A stretch of DNA of 64,000 nucleotides from Actinomyces sp. B33 (lineage in GTDB: Bacteria > Actinomycetota > Actinomycetes > Actinomycetales > Actinomycetaceae): positions 403,333-467,332 of the forward strand of contig NZ_JAMRYR010000002.1 of NCBI RefSeq assembly GCF_028437565.1, read 5' to 3'. The notes beneath the pieces are model-generated. The model was not told the origin of the DNA. It did not search any database and saw only the letters and a list, made by a program, of their open reading frames with translations. The position numbers and the translations under genes were made by a program. Below are positions 28,745 through 36,812 of this stretch, one piece after another. Every line of letters starts with the position of its first letter. Position 1 is the stretch's first letter.

Positions 28745-29248
28745 ATGAGAGGGACGTACACCCGCGGTGTGCTTTTCGTGCACTCGACGCCGCCCGCTCT
28801 GTGCCCGCATATCGAATGGGCCGTGGGCACCGCCCTCGGCCAGGAGGTCCATCTCCAGTGGACGGATCAGGGCGCGGCCGCGGGAATGGTCCGGTGCGAA
28901 TTCGCGTGGGTCGGGCCAACGGACTCCGGCGCCCGCCTCGCCTCCGCCCTGCGCGGCTGGGAGCACCTGCGCTACGAGGTCACCGAGGAGGCGACCGCGT
29001 CGACCGACGGCGGCCGCTGGTCCCACACCCCCTCGCTGGGGATCTTCCACTCCCAGATGGACACCGTGGGCAACGTCGTCGTCCCCGAGGACCGCATCCG
29101 CGCCGCCCTCGAGACCTCCGGCACCCTCGAGGAGCTGCGCGAGCGCCTCGACCTGGCGCTCGGCCAGGCCTGGGACGACGAGCTCGAGCCCTTCCGCCAC
29201 GCCGGAGCCGGGGCCCCCGTCCGCTGGCTCAACAACCGGGTCGGCTGA
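28745..29248 (+). CDS. DUF3145 family protein
   Basis: Actinobacterial protein of unknown function, 167 residues. The start TRGVLFVHSTPPALCPHIEWA, the WE-LRYEVTEE block and the PSLGIFHSQMDTVGNVVV-EDRIR stretch are typical. In Streptomyces this family sits beside the type II fatty acid synthase genes (fabD-fabH-acpP-fabF), as I recall; here the next gene is an acyl-carrier-like remnant. GGAGG lies five bases before the ATG. Confidence 0.88.
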   Translation: MRGTYTRGVLFVHSTPPALCPHIEWAVGTALGQEVHLQWTDQGAAAGMVRCEFAWVGPTDSGARLASALRGWEHLRYEVTEEATASTDGGRWSHTPSLGIFHSQMDTVGNVVVPEDRIRAALETSGTLEELRERLDLALGQAWDDELEPFRHAGAGAPVRWLNNRVG

Positions 29249-29252
29249 TCCG

Positions 29253-29657
29253 ATGGGGACCATCGCCGATCTCCTCGGCTACTCACTGACCCCCTCCGAC
29301 CCCGAAGCCGAGGCATCCGGCCTCGCCCCGGCGTCGGGCGAGGGGGCGGCGGCCCGTGCCGATGGGGCCCGCGAGGCCGCGATGGCGGCGGTCCTCGCCG
29401 AGGTCGACCTCGATCCGCAGGAGGCCCGCGCCGACCTCGACCTCGTCGCCGACCTCGACCTCGTCGCCGACCTCGACCTGGACGCCCTCGGCCTCTACTC
29501 CATCGTCGCGCGCGTCGAACGCGAGACGAAGACCTCCTTCGCCGACGACCTCGTCGCCTCGTGGCGGACCCTCGGCGATCTCCTCGACGCCGCCGAAGGG
29601 CGTGGACTGGATGCGAGCGGGCGGAACGCCGGCATGGGGGACGAAGATGAGGCATGA
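29253..29657 (+). CDS. Degenerate acyl carrier protein-like
   Basis: Product of 134 residues. Residues about 61-113 align with the acyl carrier fold: DLDLDALGLYSIVARVE matches the prosthetic-group helix D-S-L with E at the usual distance, and SFADDLVASWRTLGDLLD fits helix III. The serine that carries phosphopantetheine is Ala78 (codon GCC at 29484-29486), so it cannot be a conventional holo-ACP. A tandem 18-base repeat just before this site adds DLDLVA copies. The first 40 residues are low-complexity. It starts four bases after the DUF3145 stop. It may be a relic of a FAS II cluster or have a structural role. Confidence 0.65.
   Translation: MGTIADLLGYSLTPSDPEAEASGLAPASGEGAAARADGAREAAMAAVLAEVDLDPQEARADLDLVADLDLVADLDLDALGLYSIVARVERETKTSFADDLVASWRTLGDLLDAAEGRGLDASGRNAGMGDEDEA
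29433..29486 (+). repeat. Three tandem 18-base units inside the ACP-like gene
   Basis: The unit GACCTCGACCTCGTCGCC occurs twice exactly (29433-29450, 29451-29468). A third copy (29469-29486) differs in the last half (CTGGACGCC). It encodes DLDLVA-DLDLVA-DLDLDA, keeps the frame and lengthens the loop before helix II. Confidence 0.9.
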
Positions 29658-29717
29658 TCGTCACTGGGACGTTGGACCCAGAACATATCCGCGTGCGATC
29701 AACGAAGGGCAGGCTCA

Positions 29718-31181
29718 ATGACGACGGCGACCCGCACCGAGGAGGACCTCCTCGGCTCACGATCCGTCCCCCTCGAGGCCTACTGGGGCATCCACACCCT
29801 CAGGGCCATCGAGAACTACTCGATCTCGGGAGCCACCATCGGGGAGGAGACCGAGCTCATCCGAGGGATGGTCCTCGTCAAGAAGGCGTCCGCCCTGGCC
29901 AACCGGGCCCACGGCATCCTCGACCCCGACATCGCCGACGCCATCGTCTGGGCGTGCGACGAGATCCTCGAGCAGGGGCGATGCCTCGACCAGTTCCCCA
30001 TCGACGTCTACCAGGGGGGCGCGGGCACGAGCGTCAACATGAACACCAACGAGGTCGTCACCAACCTCGCACTCGAGCACCTCGGATACGCCAAGGGCCG
30101 CTACGACGTCGTCCACCCCAACGACCACGTCAACAAGTCCCAGTCGACGAACGACGCCTACCCGACCGGCTTCCGCCTGGGCGTCTACGCCAACGTCGAG
30201 GCGATGATCCGAGAGCTCGAGCGGCTCATCGACGCACTGTCCGCGAAGGGCAGCCAGTTCAAGGACGTCTTGAAGATGGGGCGCACCCAGCTTCAGGACG
30301 CCGTCCCCATGAGCCTGGGGCAGGAATTCGAGGCATTCTCCGTCCTCTTGGACGAGGAGGTCCCCAGGCTCCGCAACAACGCGGCCCTCCTCCTCGAGGT
30401 CAATCTCGGGGCCACCGCCATCGGGACCGGACTCAACACCCCCGAGGGCTACCAGACGACCGTCGTCGACGAACTCGCACGGATCACCGGACTGCCGATC
30501 CGCGGGGCCGACAACCTCCTCGAGGCGACGAGCGACACCGGCGCCTACGTGTCGATGCACGCGGCCATCAAGCGCAGCGCCGTCAAGCTCTCGAAGATCT
30601 GCAACGACCTCAGGCTCCTGTCGTCGGGGCCCCGGGCCGGCCTCGGCGAGATCCGACTGCCCGAACGGGCCGCGGGGTCGTCGATCATGCCCGCCAAGGT
30701 CAACCCCGTCATTCCCGAGGTCGTCAATCAGGTGTGCTTCAAGGTCATCGGCAACGACGTCGCCCTGACCTTCGCCGCCGAGGCCGGCCAACTCCAGCTC
30801 AACGTCATGGAGCCCGTCATCGGTCAGAGCCTCTTCGAGTCGATGCGGCTCCTGACCAACGCGATGAGGACCCTGCGCGAATTGTGCATCATCGGCATCG
30901 AGGCCAATGAGGAGGTGTGCCGAGCCAACGTCCTCAACTCCATCGGCATCGTCACCTACCTCAACGAGGTCATCGGTCACGCGAACGGGGACGCGGTCGG
31001 TCGCGAGTGCGCGCGTAGCGGCCGCAACGTCCGCGAGGTCGTCCTCGAGATGGGGCTCCTCGACGAGGCCGCTCTCGACGACCTGCTCTCGGTGGACAAT
31101 CTCCTGCGCCCCAAGTACCGCGACATCCGCTTCTACTCCGGCTCCGACCCCGACGTCCTCGAGGCCGAGCGGGACGGATGA
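29718..31181 (+). CDS. aspA: Aspartate ammonia-lyase
   Basis: Fumarase/aspartase superfamily enzyme, 487 residues, converting aspartate to fumarate and ammonia. The signature [11 protein letters not shown] is at about 322-332, with GAGTS-NMN-NEVV, NDHVN-SQSTND-YPT and [12 protein letters not shown] earlier. The lyase signature and the YWGIHTLRA start favour aspartase over fumarase; fumarase cannot be excluded from sequence alone. It begins after an AAGGGCAGG site. In anaerobic actinomycetes it would feed fumarate to the reductive branch. Confidence 0.92.
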   Translation: MTTATRTEEDLLGSRSVPLEAYWGIHTLRAIENYSISGATIGEETELIRGMVLVKKASALANRAHGILDPDIADAIVWACDEILEQGRCLDQFPIDVYQGGAGTSVNMNTNEVVTNLALEHLGYAKGRYDVVHPNDHVNKSQSTNDAYPTGFRLGVYANVEAMIRELERLIDALSAKGSQFKDVLKMGRTQLQDAVPMSLGQEFEAFSVLLDEEVPRLRNNAALLLEVNLGATAIGTGLNTPEGYQTTVVDELARITGLPIRGADNLLEATSDTGAYVSMHAAIKRSAVKLSKICNDLRLLSSGPRAGLGEIRLPERAAGSSIMPAKVNPVIPEVVNQVCFKVIGNDVALTFAAEAGQLQLNVMEPVIGQSLFESMRLLTNAMRTLRELCIIGIEANEEVCRANVLNSIGIVTYLNEVIGHANGDAVGRECARSGRNVREVVLEMGLLDEAALDDLLSVDNLLRPKYRDIRFYSGSDPDVLEAERDG

Positions 31182-31226
31182 CCGACCGGCGGGGCGACCG
31201 GGCCGGCCCGCCCGTCGAACGAGTCC

Positions 31227-31250
31227 CGTCCCGGTAGAATCACCGGGACG
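31227..31250 (+). promoter_or_regulatory. tdk promoter with a 24-base inverted repeat
   Basis: TAGAAT (31235-31240), a good -10, lies in the spacer of a perfect 8-bp inverted repeat, CGTCCCGG ... CCGGGACG. This is the layout of a repressor site over the core promoter, or a 5' hairpin if transcribed from upstream. Confidence 0.5.
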
Positions 31251-31262
31251 AAAGGACGGCGC

Positions 31263-31913
31263 GTGGCCAAGCTCTACTACCGCTACGGGGCGATGAACTC
31301 CGGCAAGTCCACGGCCCTCCTGCAGGCCGCCTTCAACTACGAGGAGCGCGGGCAGCAGGTCCTCCTCGCCAAGCCCCTCGTCGACACCAAGGGCGATTCG
31401 CGGATCGTCTCGCGCTTGGGGGTCTCGCGCGAGGTCGACATCCTCGTCGCCCGCGGCACCGACCTCGTCGCCGTGCTCGACGAGAGGATCGCGGCCGACC
31501 GGGCGCGCGGCGCAGACCCCGTGGCCTGTCTCCTCGTCGACGAGGCGCAGTTCCTCTCCCCGGCCCAGGTCGACGACCTCCTGTGCATCGCGGTCGAGCG
31601 CTCCGTCCCGGTCCTCGCCTACGGGATCCGCACGGACTTCCAGACCCACTCCTTCCCCGGCTCGCGCCGGCTCCTGGAGATCGCCCACTCCCTGGAGGAG
31701 CTCAAGACGATCTGCCGGTGCGGGCGCAAGGCGATGTTCAACGGGCGCAAGGCGGGCGACGACTTCGTCTTCGACGGGGCGCAGGTCGCCATCGACGGCG
31801 TCGAGGTCACCTACGAGTCGATGTGCCCGGCGTGCTACTTGCGGGCCGGGGGGCGCCTGCCCTACCGGGAGGAGCGCGCGGGCTGGGACGGGGCCGGCGC
31901 GCCCTCGTCCTGA
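31263..31913 (+). CDS. tdk: Thymidine kinase
   Basis: Type II thymidine kinase salvaging thymidine to dTMP, 216 residues. It has the P-loop GAMNSGKST (9-17), DEAQFLS (about 93-99) with the catalytic Glu, GIRTDF--HSFPGSRRL and a zinc ribbon with CRCGRKA-FNGRK and CPACY. The GTG at 31263 has AAAGGA about nine bases upstream. The C-terminal 25 residues are Gly/Arg-rich. Confidence 0.95.
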   Translation: MAKLYYRYGAMNSGKSTALLQAAFNYEERGQQVLLAKPLVDTKGDSRIVSRLGVSREVDILVARGTDLVAVLDERIAADRARGADPVACLLVDEAQFLSPAQVDDLLCIAVERSVPVLAYGIRTDFQTHSFPGSRRLLEIAHSLEELKTICRCGRKAMFNGRKAGDDFVFDGAQVAIDGVEVTYESMCPACYLRAGGRLPYREERAGWDGAGAPSS

Positions 31914-31989
31914 TCCTGCGCTCGGCCTCCCCGGAGGGGCCCGCAGGGGCCTCATCGACTCCAGCGCGACCGCCCTCGATCGGATGCGA

Positions 31990-32018
31990 ACCGCCCTCCC
32001 GGGGATCGGGAGGGCGGT
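31990..32018. terminator. Bidirectional terminator between tdk and aceE
   Basis: A perfect 11-bp stem (ACCGCCCTCCC / GGGAGGGCGGT) with loop GGGGATC lies between two convergent genes. Confidence 0.8.
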
Positions 32019-32034
32019 GCTCGCGAGCGGCGGA

Positions 32035-34776
32035 TCAGTGGGCGGCGGTGTATCCGGCCGCGTCGATCGCCGTGTTGAACAGGTCGTAGCGCTCGATCGC
32101 CTGGGAGACGACCGACGGGTCGATCTCGCCGCGGTCGGCCAGGGCCTTGAGGGCCCGGACGACGAGCGACTCGGCGTCGATGCGGAAGAAGCGGCGCGCG
32201 GCCCGACGGGTGTCGGAGATGCCGAACCCGTCGGCCCCCAGGACGTGGTAGTCGCCGGGGATCCACTGGCGCACGAGGTCCTGCGTCAGCTTGTCGTAGT
32301 CCGAGGTCGCGATGAACGGGCCCTCGCACCCCTCGAGCTTGGCGGTCAGGTAGGCCCGGCGCGGCTCCTGGGTCGGGTGGAGGAAGTTGTGCTCGTCGGC
32401 CTCCAGGCCGTCGCGGCGCAGCTCGTTCCACGAGGTGACCGACCAGACCGCCGCGTCGACGCCCCAGTCGTCGGCGAGCATCCGCTTGGCCTCGCGGGCC
32501 CAGCGCACGCCGACGCCGGAGGCCAGGAGCTGGACCTTCCGCCCCGAGCCCGAATGGCCCTCGATGCGGTAGATGCCCTTGAGGAGGCCCTCGACGTCCA
32601 GATCCTCGGGCTCGGCCGGCTGCTGGATCGGCTCGTTGTAGACCGTCAGGTAGTACATGACGTTGGGGTCGCGCCCATCGGGGTCGCCGTACATGCGGGC
32701 CAGGCCGTCCTCCATGATGTGGCGGACCTCGTAGGCGTAGGCCGGGTCGTAGATGACGAAGGCCCGGTTCGTCGAGGCCAGGACGGGGGAGTTGCCGTCC
32801 ATGTGCTGGAGGCCCTCGCCGGCCAGGGTCGTGCGGCCGGCGGTGGCGCCGATGACGAAACCGCGGGTCAGCTGGTCGGCGGCCGCCCAGAACTGGTCGC
32901 CGGTGCGCTGGAAGCCGAACATCGAGTAGAAGATGTAGATCGGCACCATCGGCAGGTCGTGGGTCGCGTAGGCGGTGCCGACGACCTGGAAGGCGGCGGC
33001 CGAGCCGGCCTCGGTGATGCCCGTGTGGAGGACCTGGCCCTGCTCGGACTCCTTGTAGGAGAGCATGAGGTCGGCGTCGACGGCCGTGTAGTTCTGGCCG
33101 TGCGTGTTGAAGATCTTCGACGACGGGAAGATCGCGTCGAGGCCGAAGGTGCGGGCCTCGTCGGGGATGATCGGCACGAAGTAGCGGCCGACCTCCTTGT
33201 CCTTGAAGAGGTCCTTGAGGAGGCGGACGAGGGCCATCGTCGTCGCGACCTCCAGCGGGCCCGACCCCTTGGACAGGCCCTCGAAGGGCTTGGAGGGCAG
33301 GGCGGGCAGGCGCGGGTCGCGCTCGTCGCGGCGCTCGGGCACCCAACCGCCGAGCTTCTCGCGCCGCTCCTTCATGTACTGCAGCGCCGGATGGTCCTGG
33401 GGCGGCATGTAGTAGGGGGGCATGTACGGGTCGCGCTCGAGCTCCTCGTCGGTGATGGGGATCTGGAGGCGATCGCGCAGCTGCTTGGCGTCCTCGAGGG
33501 TGAGCTTCTTCATCTGGTGCGTCGAGTTGCGACCGGCGAAGTGGGTGCCCAGGGCGTATCCCTTGATGGTGTGGGCGAGGATGACGGTCGGCTGGCCGGT
33601 GTGCTCCATCGCGGCCTTGTAGGCGGCGTAGACCTTGCGGTAGTCGTGGCCGCCGCGCTGGAGCGACCAGATCTGCTCGTCCGTCCAGTTCTCGACCATC
33701 GCCTTGGTCCGGGGGTCGCGGCCGAAGAAGTGCTCGCGCACGTAGGCGCCGTCGTTGGCCTTGAAGGTCTGGTAGTCGCCGTCGAGGGTCTCGTTCATCA
33801 GGTGGACGAGCGCGTCGTCCTTGTCGGCGGCGAGGAGCTGGTCCCAGCCGCGCCCCCAGATCACCTTGATGACGTTCCATCCGGCGCCCTTGAAGAAGGC
33901 CTCGAGCTCCTGGATGATCTTGCCGTTGCCGCGCACGGGGCCGTCGAGGCGCTGAAGGTTGCAGTTGATGACGAAGGTCAGGTTGTCCAGGCCCTGCTGG
34001 GCGGCGAGCTGGAGCATGCCGCGCGACTCGGGCTCGTCCATCTCGCCGTCGCCGATGAACGCCCACGTGTGCTGCTGGGAGGTGTCCTTGAGGCCGCGCA
34101 GGTGGAGATAGCGGTCGAACCACGCCTGGTAGATCGCCTCGGCGGGGCCCAGCCCCAGCGAGACCGTCGGGTACTCCCAGAACTCCGGCATCTGACGGGG
34201 GTGGGGATAGGAGGGGATGCCGTGCTCGGTCGAGGCCTGCTGGCGGAACCCGTCCATCTGCTCCTCGGACAGGCGCCCTTCGAGGAAGGCGCGCGCGTAG
34301 GGGCCGGGGGAGGCGTGCCCCTGGAAGAACACGTGATCTCCGCCGCCGGGGTGGTCCTTGCCGCGGAAGAAGTGGTTGAGGCCGACCTCGTAGAGGGTGG
34401 CGACCGAGGCGTAGGAGGAGATGTGGCCGCCGACCTTGACGCCGGGGCGCTGGGCGCGGGTGACCTGGACCGCGGCGTTCCACCGGATCCACCGGCGGTA
34501 CTGGCGCTCCATAGCCTCGTCGCCGGGGAAGTAGGGCTCCTGATCGACGGGGATCGTGTTGACGTAGGGGGTCGTGTACTCCTGCGGGAGCTGGACGCCG
34601 TTGCGACGGGCCTCGTCGAGCATGTGGAGGAGGATGTAGCGGGCTCGGGGCCCGCCCTTCTCGCTGATGAGGCCCGAAAGGGACTCGACCCACTCCTCGG
34701 TCTCCTGCGGGTCGTTGTCGGGCACCTGGCTGAGCAGGCCGTTGACGACGGGGTGGTTCTCGCTCGATTGGCTCAC
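32035..34776 (-). CDS. aceE: Pyruvate dehydrogenase E1, homodimeric type
   Basis: Thiamine-diphosphate E1 of the pyruvate dehydrogenase complex, 913 residues, as in proteobacteria and actinobacteria. The ThDP motif is [12 protein letters not shown] ... [17 protein letters not shown]. Active-site segments include [21 protein letters not shown] and the transketolase-like C-terminal half. The GTG at 34776 ([12 protein letters not shown]) is chosen; an ATG further up at 34833 would add 19 basic residues with no family match. AGAGGGA precedes the GTG. E2 and E3 are not in the window; lipA and lipB (42-44 kb) make the lipoyl group the complex needs. Confidence 0.95.
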   Translation of the reverse strand: MSQSSENHPVVNGLLSQVPDNDPQETEEWVESLSGLISEKGGPRARYILLHMLDEARRNGVQLPQEYTTPYVNTIPVDQEPYFPGDEAMERQYRRWIRWNAAVQVTRAQRPGVKVGGHISSYASVATLYEVGLNHFFRGKDHPGGGDHVFFQGHASPGPYARAFLEGRLSEEQMDGFRQQASTEHGIPSYPHPRQMPEFWEYPTVSLGLGPAEAIYQAWFDRYLHLRGLKDTSQQHTWAFIGDGEMDEPESRGMLQLAAQQGLDNLTFVINCNLQRLDGPVRGNGKIIQELEAFFKGAGWNVIKVIWGRGWDQLLAADKDDALVHLMNETLDGDYQTFKANDGAYVREHFFGRDPRTKAMVENWTDEQIWSLQRGGHDYRKVYAAYKAAMEHTGQPTVILAHTIKGYALGTHFAGRNSTHQMKKLTLEDAKQLRDRLQIPITDEELERDPYMPPYYMPPQDHPALQYMKERREKLGGWVPERRDERDPRLPALPSKPFEGLSKGSGPLEVATTMALVRLLKDLFKDKEVGRYFVPIIPDEARTFGLDAIFPSSKIFNTHGQNYTAVDADLMLSYKESEQGQVLHTGITEAGSAAAFQVVGTAYATHDLPMVPIYIFYSMFGFQRTGDQFWAAADQLTRGFVIGATAGRTTLAGEGLQHMDGNSPVLASTNRAFVIYDPAYAYEVRHIMEDGLARMYGDPDGRDPNVMYYLTVYNEPIQQPAEPEDLDVEGLLKGIYRIEGHSGSGRKVQLLASGVGVRWAREAKRMLADDWGVDAAVWSVTSWNELRRDGLEADEHNFLHPTQEPRRAYLTAKLEGCEGPFIATSDYDKLTQDLVRQWIPGDYHVLGADGFGISDTRRAARRFFRIDAESLVVRALKALADRGEIDPSVVSQAIERYDLFNTAIDAAGYTAAH

Positions 34777-35031
34777 GGCTTCCCTCTGTCTCTTGTGCCG
34801 TGCCTGTGCACGGCCTCGTGCTATCGGGACCATTGTCCCTCGCCTGGGGCGCTCGTGCGAGCCTATTTAGGACCACGGGCCCATGATTCGCGCCTCATTT
34901 GCGCCACGGGTGGGCGACGGGAGCCAGCCGGGCCGCACGCGGCGAGGCGGGACGAGGGCGGAGGGTGTGGCCGGGGCTCGTGCGGGCCGTTGAATCGGCG
35001 GCGCCGGTCGGGCGTGACGTAGGATGAACGG
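34777..35031. promoter_or_regulatory. Divergent control region of aceE and the DUF3052 gene
   Basis: The aceE leader contains GCCGTGC-CTGT-GCACGGC (34797-34814), a 7-bp hairpin about 20 bases before the start. A more AT-rich patch (CCTAAATAGGCT on the minus strand, near 34862-34873) is the best aceE -10 region. TAGGAT (35020-35025) is the -10 for the rightward transcript. No other gene was seen in this 255-base gap. Confidence 0.45.
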
Positions 35032-35082
35032 GTGAAGTACGCATCAGCGCGCCGAGCGCTCTCGCCGAAGGGTGGTTGTTGA
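35032..35082 (+). CDS. Possible leaderless upstream small ORF
   Basis: GTG at 35032 lies seven bases after TAGGAT and opens a 16-codon frame (VKYASARRALSPKGGC) whose TGA at 35080-35082 overlaps the TTG of the DUF3052 gene as TTGA. The arrangement suggests a translated leader that couples into the next gene. Coding status is inferred from geometry alone. Confidence 0.35.
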   Translation: MKYASARRALSPKGGC

Positions 35083-35483
35083 TCGTGGCGGTGAGCCTCG
35101 GATTCAAACCGGGACAGGTCGTTCAAGAGTTCTACGTCGACGACGACGCGGATCAGGGCCTGCGCGCCCTCGTGGAAGAGGAGACCGCGCACTCCCTCGT
35201 CGACGAGGACTACGGGGACGTCGTCGACGGCGCGATCGTCTGGTGGCGCAGCGAGGACGCCGAGGACGAGGACCTCGCCGATCTCCTCGTCGACGCCCTG
35301 TCGAATCTCGACGACGGGGGCCTGATCTGGGTCCTGATCCCCAAGCCGGGCAGGCCGGGAGCCATACCCGTTGCCGATGTCGAGGACGCGGCGAAGGTCG
35401 CTGGACTGCATTCGACGTCGGCGGCCTCGGTCGGCGCCGACTGGGCGGGGATCCGTCTGACGGCGCGACCCCGCGCACGCTGA
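35079..35483 (+). CDS. DUF3052 family protein
   Basis: Actinobacterial protein of unknown function, about 134 residues. Family segments are LGFKPGQVVQEFYVDDDADQGLR, LVDEDYGDVVDGAIVWWR, ALSNLDDGGLIWVLIPKPGR and LHSTSAAS-GADWAG-RL. It is often found beside aceE; some DUF3052 genes are annotated near the pyruvate dehydrogenase locus. Possible starts are TTG at 35076 or 35079 (AAGGG upstream) and GTG at 35085; TTG 35079 is chosen for its overlap with the small upstream ORF. Confidence 0.85.
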   Translation: MIVAVSLGFKPGQVVQEFYVDDDADQGLRALVEEETAHSLVDEDYGDVVDGAIVWWRSEDAEDEDLADLLVDALSNLDDGGLIWVLIPKPGRPGAIPVADVEDAAKVAGLHSTSAASVGADWAGIRLTARPRAR

Positions 35484-35555
35484 TCCTCCCTCCGGCGCGC
35501 CCGTGGCGCACGCGGCCTGCGGATTGGGCCGGGTGCGCATTGTCGGCGCCCGTCC

Positions 35556-35561
35556 TAGACT
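35556..35561 (+). promoter_or_regulatory. -10 element for tRNA-Val
   Basis: TAGACT lies 22 bases before the mature 5' end of the tRNA, a normal distance for a tRNA promoter. Confidence 0.5.
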
Positions 35562-35583
35562 GATCCGGCGCCCTCGGGCGCTG

Positions 35584-35657
35584 GGGCCTGTAGCTCAGCT
35601 GGTCAGAGCGCTGCGTTTACACCGCAGATGTCGTCGGTTCGAATCCGGCCGGGCCCA
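35584..35657 (+). tRNA. tRNA-Val (anticodon UAC)
   Basis: The cloverleaf is complete in 74 bases. The acceptor GGGCCTG pairs with CGGGCCC with one wobble. The D stem is GCTC/GAGC, the anticodon stem CTGCG/CGCAG holds the loop TTTACAC (anticodon TAC), and the T stem GTCGG/CCGGC encloses TTCGAAT. The discriminator is A, and CCA is not encoded. It marks the left edge of an accessory locus. Confidence 0.96.
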
Positions 35658-35786
35658 CCCTCCTCTCTTCCTCGGGGCGCTCGTGCTCCTGCCGCCGGGC
35701 CGCCACGAGCCGGCGGTACCCGAACGATCCGAGCGTTTTGCGGGCTCGCGTCGCAGCCGCCATCCGAGGGGCCCCACCGGCACGCC

Positions 35787-36812
35787 CTAGGACAGCAGGG
35801 GGCTCCTCCCGGCGCTCGCCTCCAGTCGCGCAGCGATGAGGCGCCGGTCCTCGTCGCCGGCGCGGTCGCGGATCCACTGAGCGGATCGCCCCGAATCGGA
35901 GTAGATCTCCTGGCGCGCAGGATTGCGGCGCAGCACGACGATCCGATGCGCGTGCCGGGCGAGAACCCACAGGTTGACGGCCAGCGCGGCCGCCGAGAGC
36001 CCGAGCATCGCCCACGGGTTGTGGGAGCTGCGGTGGGCGAACATCGAATCGTGCATGAAGTGCGGGAAGGTCAGTACGACGGCGGACCAGAGCGTCAACG
36101 TGTACGCGCGGTACTGGATCCACGCGCCTTGGCCGCACCGCAGGAACGCGGGGATCGTGCACGAGGCCAGGAGGACGACGCCGGAGTACCACGCCCGGTC
36201 GGCCAGGCAGTTGTAGACGTAGGCGAGGTTCCACAGGTCGTAGGCGATGATCCAGCCGACGGTCAGGTCGGGCCAGATGACCGCCCGCTCCTTGCCCTTC
36301 GAGACGAAGATGCCGACCCATCCGGAGATCGCCAGGAGGTTCGCGATACCGGCGACGCCGTTGAGGATGTTCCACGGACCGCCCCAGGTGACCATCCCCT
36401 GGGTCGGGTCGACGCCGTGGATGCCGTAGCACTGGAAGTCCCGGATCACCGCTTCGATGATGTTGACGGCGAGGATCGCCGGGGGAATCGCGAGGTACCA
36501 GCGCAGTCGGCGTAGCCGCGGGAACGCCTGGAGGGCCACGAGACTCAACGAGCCGATGAGGGCCGAGTACTGCTTGACGATCGGGAACCAGCCGGCCGAG
36601 GCCGTGCCCGCCGTCGAATACGGCCACCAGAAGAGGGTCAGGAGCACCGGGACGACGATGAAGACGGTCAGGGCGACCGGCATCGAGCGTTGAGCGAGCC
36701 ACGCCGTCCCCGCGAGCGCGGCGATGACGACGACCGCCATCGCGTAATCCCACCACTGCCCGACCTCGAAGAAGACGAGGGTCGGATAATCCGGGGGAAC
36801 GATGCCGCTCAT
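35787..36812 (-). CDS. Polytopic membrane protein, DUF5692-like (paralog 1)
   Basis: Integral membrane protein of 341 residues with eight to nine hydrophobic segments. It shares a clear signature with the gene at 38024: GWFPIVK (74-80), AVNIIEAVIRD (115-125), PWNILNG, WPDLTVGWIIAYDLWN (AYDLWN at 190-195), YNCLADRAWY and SCTIPAF (217-223). The Arg-rich C-terminus from 287 is probably cytosolic. I believe this is the uncharacterised DUF5692 family, from memory. The ATG directly follows the stop of the upstream SRPBCC gene with no gap, so translation is coupled. Function unknown; a lipid- or sugar-related membrane role is a guess. Confidence 0.72.
   Translation of the reverse strand: MSGIVPPDYPTLVFFEVGQWWDYAMAVVVIAALAGTAWLAQRSMPVALTVFIVVPVLLTLFWWPYSTAGTASAGWFPIVKQYSALIGSLSLVALQAFPRLRRLRWYLAIPPAILAVNIIEAVIRDFQCYGIHGVDPTQGMVTWGGPWNILNGVAGIANLLAISGWVGIFVSKGKERAVIWPDLTVGWIIAYDLWNLAYVYNCLADRAWYSGVVLLASCTIPAFLRCGQGAWIQYRAYTLTLWSAVVLTFPHFMHDSMFAHRSSHNPWAMLGLSAAALAVNLWVLARHAHRIVVLRRNPARQEIYSDSGRSAQWIRDRAGDEDRRLIAARLEASAGRSPLLS

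Noticed and set aside
29433..29486. CRISPR-like or other repeat array.
   Set aside because: The 18-base units are directly adjacent with no spacers and lie inside a reading frame.
31952..35022. Very long open frames on both strands across the aceE region, up to about 1000 codons.
   Set aside because: They are shadows caused by GC-rich third positions. Only the minus-strand frame from 34776 to 32035 gives conserved pyruvate dehydrogenase motifs; the others are Arg/Pro/Gly-rich or Val/Asp/Gly-rich without family signals.
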